Shown piece after piece: positions 14,953 through 19,389 of a stretch of DNA of 19,389 nucleotides (positions within the stretch are counted from its first letter, which is position 1; each line of letters opens with the position of its first letter). The position numbers and the translations under genes were made by a program. The notes under the pieces were generated by a model, which did no database searches, had not been told where the DNA came from, and was given only the letters and a program-made list of their open reading frames with translations. Source of the stretch: JANLTP01 sp031363055 (GTDB lineage: Bacteria > Pseudomonadota > Gammaproteobacteria > Burkholderiales > Burkholderiaceae_E); NCBI GenBank assembly GCA_031363055.1, contig JANLTP010000256.1, positions 1 to 19,389 on the forward strand, in the 5' to 3' direction.

Positions 14953-16717
14953 TTTCTGGCCGCTCGTGCTGTCGCGATCATCGCGCCTTGCACTTGCAGC
15001 AAGGCCGGCACGCAGTCGGGCCTGGTCGAACGCCGCGCGGCTTGCTTGCAGCGCTCTAACAGTCGGCACGCTATGGTTAGGATCCGCCACCGCGCTGGCG
15101 TTTGCGCAGAGCGCAACTGACGACGATATTGAATATGTCGTCATCAAGGGCGACACGCTGATCAACATTGGCCAGCGCCTGCTCGAGAGTCCTGCCGACT
15201 GGCAACGGATTGCCGAGTTGAATCGAATCGACCGGCAAGGTCGTTTGCCGATCGGTGTGACGTTGCGAATCCCGAAAGAGCTTTTGCGAAGCCAGTCGAG
15301 CAGTGCGATCGTTTCGCTGGTTTCCGGCGGCGCGCAGGTAAACGGCCAAAGCGCTCAGGTTGGCCAGAAAGTGACCGAGGCCTCCTTGCTCAGCACGGCG
15401 GCCGATGGTCTGCTCGAAATTCGACTCGGCGACGGTTCGACCCTCAAGTTGACCCCGGGTAGTCGGGTGCGGCTCGAGCGCTTGCGCCGCTACCATCGCG
15501 ATGAAGTGATTGAAGCCCGAACCCTGCTGGAACAGGGCCGCGTGGAAGTGCAAGCCAGCCCGCAACGACGCAAGCCCTTGGAAATCCGCACTCCGTTCGC
15601 GACCGCCGCCGTTCGTGGCACGCAGTTTCGAGTCGGCGCCGCCAGCGACGTCGTCACCAGCGAGGTGTTGAATGGCACGGTCAATTGGGGTGCAGCCGCG
15701 AGCGCCGCCGCAATATCGTCAGCCACGGTCGGCACCTCGGTCACGTCGCCCCGTATTGCGCTCGAAGGCGGCTTCGGCGCAGCGGGAACCCGCGAAGGCG
15801 TGCTGCCCGCCGAGCGGCTTTTGCCGGCGCCGGATCTGAGCGCTGTGCCCAATCGAACCCAGGATGCCACCGTCAGCGCGTCGTTCGCAGCGGTTGCCCA
15901 GGCCGGTGCGTACCGGATTCAAATTTCCGACGACCAGCGCTTCACCTCGATGCTGCAAGAACGCGTCAATAGCGCCCCGCGCATTGACTATCAGACACTG
16001 CGTGACGGCGACCTGTTCTTGCGCGTTCGCCCGATCGCGCGCTCGAGCGTTGAGGGTTTGGATCAAACCGCCCGGATCGAGATTCGTGCCCGACCGTTCG
16101 CGCCGAGCCTCAAACCGGCGCCGAACTCCGGCATCTTGTTTGCGCCGTTGGCTACGATGTCCTGGAACGTGGCCGAACTCGCGAATGGCTATCAGGTGCA
16201 GTTGGCGCCCGACGTCAACTTCTCGCAAATTCTGGGAGCGTTGAGCGTTAGTAGCAACAGCGCCGAGTTGCCCCTGGTCACTGGCACAGCACACCGTGCC
16301 CTGCGCTATTGGCGGGTCGCTGGCGTTAACTCGACCGGCGGCTACCTCGGTCCCTACAGCGAGGCGCAGGCTCTGCGTTTTTATGCGCCTCCGAGCGCAC
16401 CTGCCGTGTTGCGCTCGACGGTCGAACAGGTAGTCTTGGCTTGGCCAATACGTGACGGCGAGCGTTATGCGCTCGAGGTTGCCGATAACGCCACGTTCGT
16501 GCAAGCGCGTCGATTCGAAACGGCGCGCAACGAACAACAGATCGATCAATTAAAGCCGGGTGTGTATTTCGCGCGCCTGGCCGCACTGGCCGACGATGGT
16601 GTCACCACACCGTTCTCAGCGAGCACCGAGTTCCGGGTCAAGTCCGGATTCAGCAGTGGCTTCGGCGTGCCGCTGGAGTCGGGTACTGGCAGCCGCATCG
16701 AATCGCCGACTTATTGA
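14930..16717 (+). CDS. Exported LysM-FecR protein with three C-terminal fibronectin-like repeats
   Basis: I start at ATG 14930, inside the 3' end of the regulator gene, giving 595 residues; an open frame continues upstream to 14765 but only overlaps the regulator. A long basic N-terminus (1-38) precedes a hydrophobic signal core (39-59, ending LAFAQSA), so the protein is periplasmic or surface-exposed. A LysM domain (about 68-115: YVVIKGDTLINIG, WQRIAELNRI, LPIGVTLRIP) should bind peptidoglycan. A FecR domain (about 125-255) has LLEIRLGDGSTLKL and IRTPFATAAVRGTQFRV. Three similar beta-rich repeats follow at about 318-390, 408-485 and 500-570, each with a 'YRIQISDDQRF'-like strand pair and a closing 'F.R' strand. 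No sigma factor is adjacent, unlike classical FecR. Position between regulator and kinase suggests an accessory sensor; that role is inference. Confidence 0.88.
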   Translation: MRTHRQPDFWPLVLSRSSRLALAARPARSRAWSNAARLACSALTVGTLWLGSATALAFAQSATDDDIEYVVIKGDTLINIGQRLLESPADWQRIAELNRIDRQGRLPIGVTLRIPKELLRSQSSSAIVSLVSGGAQVNGQSAQVGQKVTEASLLSTAADGLLEIRLGDGSTLKLTPGSRVRLERLRRYHRDEVIEARTLLEQGRVEVQASPQRRKPLEIRTPFATAAVRGTQFRVGAASDVVTSEVLNGTVNWGAAASAAAISSATVGTSVTSPRIALEGGFGAAGTREGVLPAERLLPAPDLSAVPNRTQDATVSASFAAVAQAGAYRIQISDDQRFTSMLQERVNSAPRIDYQTLRDGDLFLRVRPIARSSVEGLDQTARIEIRARPFAPSLKPAPNSGILFAPLATMSWNVAELANGYQVQLAPDVNFSQILGALSVSSNSAELPLVTGTAHRALRYWRVAGVNSTGGYLGPYSEAQALRFYAPPSAPAVLRSTVEQVVLAWPIRDGERYALEVADNATFVQARRFETARNEQQIDQLKPGVYFARLAALADDGVTTPFSASTEFRVKSGFSSGFGVPLESGTGSRIESPTY

Positions 16718-16726
16718 TTATTCGGG

Positions 16727-16732
16727 TATAAC
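16727..16732 (+). promoter_or_regulatory. Possible -10 box directly before the CHASE2 kinase gene
   Basis: TATAAC ends 6 nt before ATG 16739; the 21-bp gap after the LysM-FecR gene holds no Shine-Dalgarno sequence. This would allow a leaderless kinase transcript in addition to operon readthrough. No good -35 is visible. Confidence 0.3.
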
Positions 16733-16738
16733 CCCGGC

Positions 16739-19069
16739 ATGATCCTGACGCCTGGCCGGCGAATGCTGCTCGAGTGGTTGCTACTCACCACGCTTCTGTT
16801 CGCGCTCGCGGTCTTGGGCATTGCGCATGCGCTGCGCAGCAATGAGCCCTGGAGCAGCCTGCAACGCAGCGACGCGCTGATTCTCGATACTCTGCAACCG
16901 ATCGCCGCGATTGCACCGAGCCGCGCCATTGAACTGATCGAAATCGATCAAACCAGTCTCGATCAACTGGGACGCTGGCCTTGGCCGCGCACGGTGCATG
17001 CCAGCCTGATCGACCGATTGGTGCAGGCGGGCGTCGAGACCATCGGGCTGGATATCCTGTTCACTGAACCCGCCAACGATGACGCTCTGCTCGGTGCGGC
17101 CATTAAAAGCGCTGGCAAGCGCCAGGTTCGCATCGTCATGCCCATTTCGATTACCCGCAGTGCCGGTGATCGTTGGTACCCGCTCTACCCGGTTCCGGAA
17201 CTGGGCTTGGCGAGCCAGTTGGCGCACGTTAATTTTCGGATCGATGGTGACGGCCTGGTTCGCGGTCAATACCTGCAGGAGGGCGGGTTCCCGTCCTTTG
17301 CGCTCGAGTTATTGGCGCCGGCGCAACGTCAATCGATGCAGGAGACCGCCCAGTTGGCGCTGGTCGAGTCCAACCCGATCGCTCGTGACCAGGCCTTTGC
17401 CAAAGCACTTTGGCCATTGCGGCATTTCACGCTGTTATCGCGCCTGAACGCGCCGATCAGCCGCCGGTCCTACGTCGATGTCTTGCGCTCGAAAAATCTC
17501 GACGAACTGAAAGGCAAGACGGTAGTGATAGGCGCGACCGCACTGGGTCTGGGCGACCAGTACGCCAACGGCCTGATTGGCGAAAGTACCTTGTCCGCTG
17601 GTGTCGAGTTGCATGTGGCGGCGTTCAGCGCGCTGCAACAACAAAAACTGATCCTGCCGCTGAACACACGACTGGCCAGCGTTCTGGCCGGCAGCATCCT
17701 GTTGCTGACCATGATTGCGCTGTACCGATCGTCGGCGCGACTCGGTCTGTTGCTGACCGTGATGATCATTCTGTCCACCATCGCCGGATCGGCGCTGCTG
17801 CTGCGCGCCGGCCATTGGTGGCCGCCGTCGACGGTGCTGCTGTTGTGCGCCATTGCCTACCCGCTGTGGAGTTGGCGGCGTCTCGAAGCGGCCACCGGCG
17901 GTTTGGTGCAACAGGCGCAAAGGCTCGAATCGGAACCGATGTTGACCGGTATCGAGCGCCGCGGCCACTTGCCGGCCGAGCAGGTTTCGCGCAGCATTCA
18001 ACTGCTGCAATACGCCGCACAACGCAGCGTTGAGTTGCGTCGACTGTTGCAAGCCACCTTGCAGAACTTGCCGCATCCGGCCATCTTGACGGATCAAAAT
18101 AATCGGGTGGTGTTGCACAACGAGCAGTTCGAGCGGGCCTTTGGTAAACCGAACGGTCCACCGAATGGTTCACCAAACAATCAGCCGAACGACGATATAC
18201 CTGCCTGGCTGGCACGACATGCCGGACTCAACCTGGTCAGCGATCCGGATCCGGCGCGGGCGCATGCGGTTGAGCAGCGCGATGAAATCGGTCGCGACTG
18301 GCTGATCAATACCGTGCCGATGCGCTACCCGGACGGTCGTCGATGGACATTGATCCAGTTGGTAGACCTCTCGCCGATCCGGGCCGCCCAACGAGAGCGT
18401 GAGCAGACCTTGCGATTTCTATCGCACGACCTGCGCACACCCCTGCTGTCGATTCTGACCATCATGCGTGAGCAGAAAGACCTGCAGCCAGCTCCGCTGT
18501 GGCAAGAGCGCATCGATACCTACGCCCAGCGTTCGTTGGAATTGGCCGACGGCTTTGTGCAACTCGCGCGCGCCGAGAACAAGGCGATCGAACATGAAAC
18601 CATTGACTTCGCCGATCTCATTATCGAGGCCAGTGACCTGAGCTGGGCGATGGCCCGGGAACATAGGATTCGCCTGAATAGCGAGGGTTTGCGCAGCGAG
18701 GCGTTGATTCGAGGCGATGCGCAACTGATTCGCCGGGCGCTGACCAATTTGATTGATAACGCCATCAAATTCAGCCCGGCCGGCGCCGAGGTTCGTTTGA
18801 CGCTCGAGCGCGAGGCCGCCAATGCCAACCCACTGGGCCGGGATTGCTGGTGCGCGGCGGTCGCCGACCAAGGCAAGGGTCTGCCCGCCGAAGAACTCGC
18901 TCAGGTCTTCGAGCCGTTCTGGCGCAGCCTGCGCCATGAGGACCGGCCCGGCGCCGGACTGGGCCTTACTTTTGTGCGGGTAGTTGCCGAGCGCCACACC
19001 GGAGCGGCTACGGCGACCGTCAATGCCGGTGGCGGTGCACGCTTCGAATTAAGACTGCCGGCGGCCTGA
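16739..19069 (+). CDS. CHASE2-PAS hybrid-topology sensor histidine kinase
   Basis: The 776-residue kinase has an N-terminal membrane anchor (10-31), a periplasmic CHASE2 domain (about 35-305, with IELIEIDQTSLDQLGRWPWPR, IGLDILFTEP and VVIGATALGLGDQY), and three closely spaced membrane helices (about 310-328, 335-355, 361-379). A PAS-like region follows (about 437-545), then HisKA with His563 in LSHDLRTPL, and an ATPase domain with N box LTNLIDNAIKFSP (Asn674), G1 DQGKG (710-714), F box FEPFW (724-728) and G2 GAGLGL (738-743). All catalytic boxes are intact. A degenerate tetrapeptide repeat (KPNG, PPNG, SPNN, QPND) at 470-485 sits inside the PAS region. It follows the LysM-FecR gene by 21 bp and probably phosphorylates the upstream regulator. 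CHASE2 ligands are not known. Confidence 0.94.
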   Translation: MILTPGRRMLLEWLLLTTLLFALAVLGIAHALRSNEPWSSLQRSDALILDTLQPIAAIAPSRAIELIEIDQTSLDQLGRWPWPRTVHASLIDRLVQAGVETIGLDILFTEPANDDALLGAAIKSAGKRQVRIVMPISITRSAGDRWYPLYPVPELGLASQLAHVNFRIDGDGLVRGQYLQEGGFPSFALELLAPAQRQSMQETAQLALVESNPIARDQAFAKALWPLRHFTLLSRLNAPISRRSYVDVLRSKNLDELKGKTVVIGATALGLGDQYANGLIGESTLSAGVELHVAAFSALQQQKLILPLNTRLASVLAGSILLLTMIALYRSSARLGLLLTVMIILSTIAGSALLLRAGHWWPPSTVLLLCAIAYPLWSWRRLEAATGGLVQQAQRLESEPMLTGIERRGHLPAEQVSRSIQLLQYAAQRSVELRRLLQATLQNLPHPAILTDQNNRVVLHNEQFERAFGKPNGPPNGSPNNQPNDDIPAWLARHAGLNLVSDPDPARAHAVEQRDEIGRDWLINTVPMRYPDGRRWTLIQLVDLSPIRAAQREREQTLRFLSHDLRTPLLSILTIMREQKDLQPAPLWQERIDTYAQRSLELADGFVQLARAENKAIEHETIDFADLIIEASDLSWAMAREHRIRLNSEGLRSEALIRGDAQLIRRALTNLIDNAIKFSPAGAEVRLTLEREAANANPLGRDCWCAAVADQGKGLPAEELAQVFEPFWRSLRHEDRPGAGLGLTFVRVVAERHTGAATATVNAGGGARFELRLPAA
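18146..18193. repeat. Four degenerate 12-bp tandem units in the kinase PAS region
   Basis: Units are 18146-18157, 18158-18169, 18170-18181 and 18182-18193 (aaaccgaacggt, ccaccgaatggt, tcaccaaacaat, cagccgaacgac). They are in frame with the kinase and encode a Pro-Asn-rich linker. Confidence 0.75.
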
Positions 19070-19093
19070 ACGACTGTCGGCGGCTGCAGACCG

Positions 19094-19118
19094 CTGGCCG
19101 GTGCTTCGGGCCGGTTTT
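19094..19118 (+). terminator. Intrinsic terminator after the two-component operon
   Basis: CTGGCC (19094-19099) can pair with GGCCGG (19109-19114; one G-U) across a loop of about 9 nt, followed by TTTT (19115-19118). It lies 25 nt after the kinase stop and upstream of the hemA promoter, so it would insulate the two units. Confidence 0.55.
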
Positions 19119-19141
19119 GCGGCAGCTTTTATTGGCGCGGC

Positions 19142-19147
19142 TATAAT
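19142..19147 (+). promoter_or_regulatory. hemA promoter -10 box (TATAAT)
   Basis: A perfect TATAAT stands about 70 nt before the hemA ATG. A TTGCGG at 19117-19122 could serve as a weak -35, with a 19-bp spacer. Transcription would start near 19153, giving a leader of about 65 nt that contains the 16-bp repeats. Confidence 0.6.
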
Positions 19148-19179
19148 TTCAATCAATTCAAAAGCTTAGGCTTTCAATT

Positions 19180-19227
19180 CTGCTGATGCACTTTTCTTCT
19201 GATGCCACTTTCTACTGATGCAACTGC
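19180..19227. repeat. Three degenerate 16-bp tandem units covering the hemA start
   Basis: Units are 19180-19195, 19196-19211 and 19212-19227, each containing CTGATGC followed by a cacttt-like tail (third copy caactgc). Sixteen bp shifts the frame, so the three ATGs (19186, 19202, 19218) fall in three different frames. Confidence 0.75.
19186..19218 (+). CDS. Possible 10-codon leader ORF coupled to hemA
   Basis: ATG 19186 opens a frame reading MHFSSDATFY and ending in TGA (19216-19218). The last base of that stop is the first base of the hemA ATG (TGATG), the classic geometry for termination-reinitiation. No good Shine-Dalgarno precedes hemA itself; a TTAGG lies 15 nt before this ATG. It may be a by-product of the repeat. 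Confidence 0.35.
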   Translation: MHFSSDATFY

Positions 19228-19389
19228 TGACGTTCGGACTGAACCACACCACGGCGCCGCTGGCATTGCGCGAGCGGGTATCTTTTCCGGGTGAGCTATT
19301 GGGGCCGGCGCTCGGCGATCTGAAGAGACGTTTGGGCGGTCGTGCCACGGAAGCGGCCATTCTCTCGACCTGCAACCGCACCGAGATCT
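19218..19389 (+). CDS. hemA: Glutamyl-tRNA reductase HemA, N-terminal part
   Basis: HemA reduces glutamyl-tRNA(Glu) with NADPH to glutamate-1-semialdehyde, the first step of C5-pathway tetrapyrrole synthesis. Only 57 codons are in the window, the frame then leaving the right edge. They start MQLLTFGLNHTTAPL, the family's characteristic opening, and end with the catalytic-cysteine motif STCNRTEI (Cys52). Length to the catalytic Cys matches the family (about 50), so the start at 19218 is firm. No ribosome-binding site is visible just upstream; translation may depend on the overlapping leader ORF. The gene is preceded by a terminator and its own TATAAT promoter, so it is independent of the two-component operon. 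Confidence 0.97.
   Translation, partial: MQLLTFGLNHTTAPLALRERVSFPGELLGPALGDLKRRLGGRATEAAILSTCNRTEI

Overview
The window looks like chromosomal DNA of a moderately GC-rich betaproteobacterium, probably Burkholderiales-like. The evidence is protein family and gene order: a DUF971 protein overlapping ubiE, followed by a Tim44-domain protein and UbiJ; a single-chain FAD/4Fe-4S/CCG oxidoreductase with an N-terminal DUF3683-type region; a YqaA-type membrane protein beside a two-ACT-domain threonine deaminase; and hemA. I see no phage genes, transposase, tRNA, rRNA or CRISPR array. Coding density is high and no stretch over 300 bases lacks a gene; the longest gaps are 879-1027, 14027-14244 and 19070-19217. 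The organism assignment is inference.

Layout. (1) Bases 1-878, minus strand: the N-terminal part of an exported endonuclease/exonuclease/phosphatase-family protein that runs off the left edge. (2) 1028-2266, plus strand: an MFS transporter whose stop codon overlaps the stop of the convergent ubiJ. (3) 2263-12435, minus strand: eight tightly packed genes, in transcription order yqaA-like, giant FAD/Fe-S oxidoreductase, calcineurin-like phosphoesterase, an unrecognised possibly PilZ-like protein, DUF971 protein, ubiE, Tim44-domain protein, ubiJ. Short gaps and overlaps (ATGA at DUF971/ubiE) suggest one or a few cotranscribed units, with ubiquinone synthesis at the 3' end. (4) 12515-14026, plus strand: ilvA, divergent from yqaA. 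(5) 14245-19069, plus strand: an OmpR-type response regulator, a LysM-FecR periplasmic protein and a CHASE2-PAS histidine kinase, probably one signalling operon, closed by a terminator near 19094-19118. (6) 19218-19389, plus strand: the start of hemA, behind a TATAAT-type promoter and a repeated leader.

How the genes may work together. The oxidoreductase probably passes electrons from a 2-hydroxy acid to the quinone pool, and ubiE and ubiJ at the other end of the same array make ubiquinone; this functional link is inference. The regulator, LysM-FecR protein and kinase look like a two-component system with its own cell-wall-binding periplasmic partner.

The strongest signal not explained by gene families is a recurrent class of short degenerate tandem repeats (12, 15 or 16 bp units, plus CTG and ATC runs). 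They lie mostly at gene ends, gene boundaries or variable linkers: EEP N-terminus, Tim44 both ends, ubiE-tim44 gap, phosphoesterase insert, YqaA N-terminus, kinase PAS linker and hemA leader. In the hemA leader, the repeat creates a 10-codon ORF whose stop overlaps the hemA start codon.
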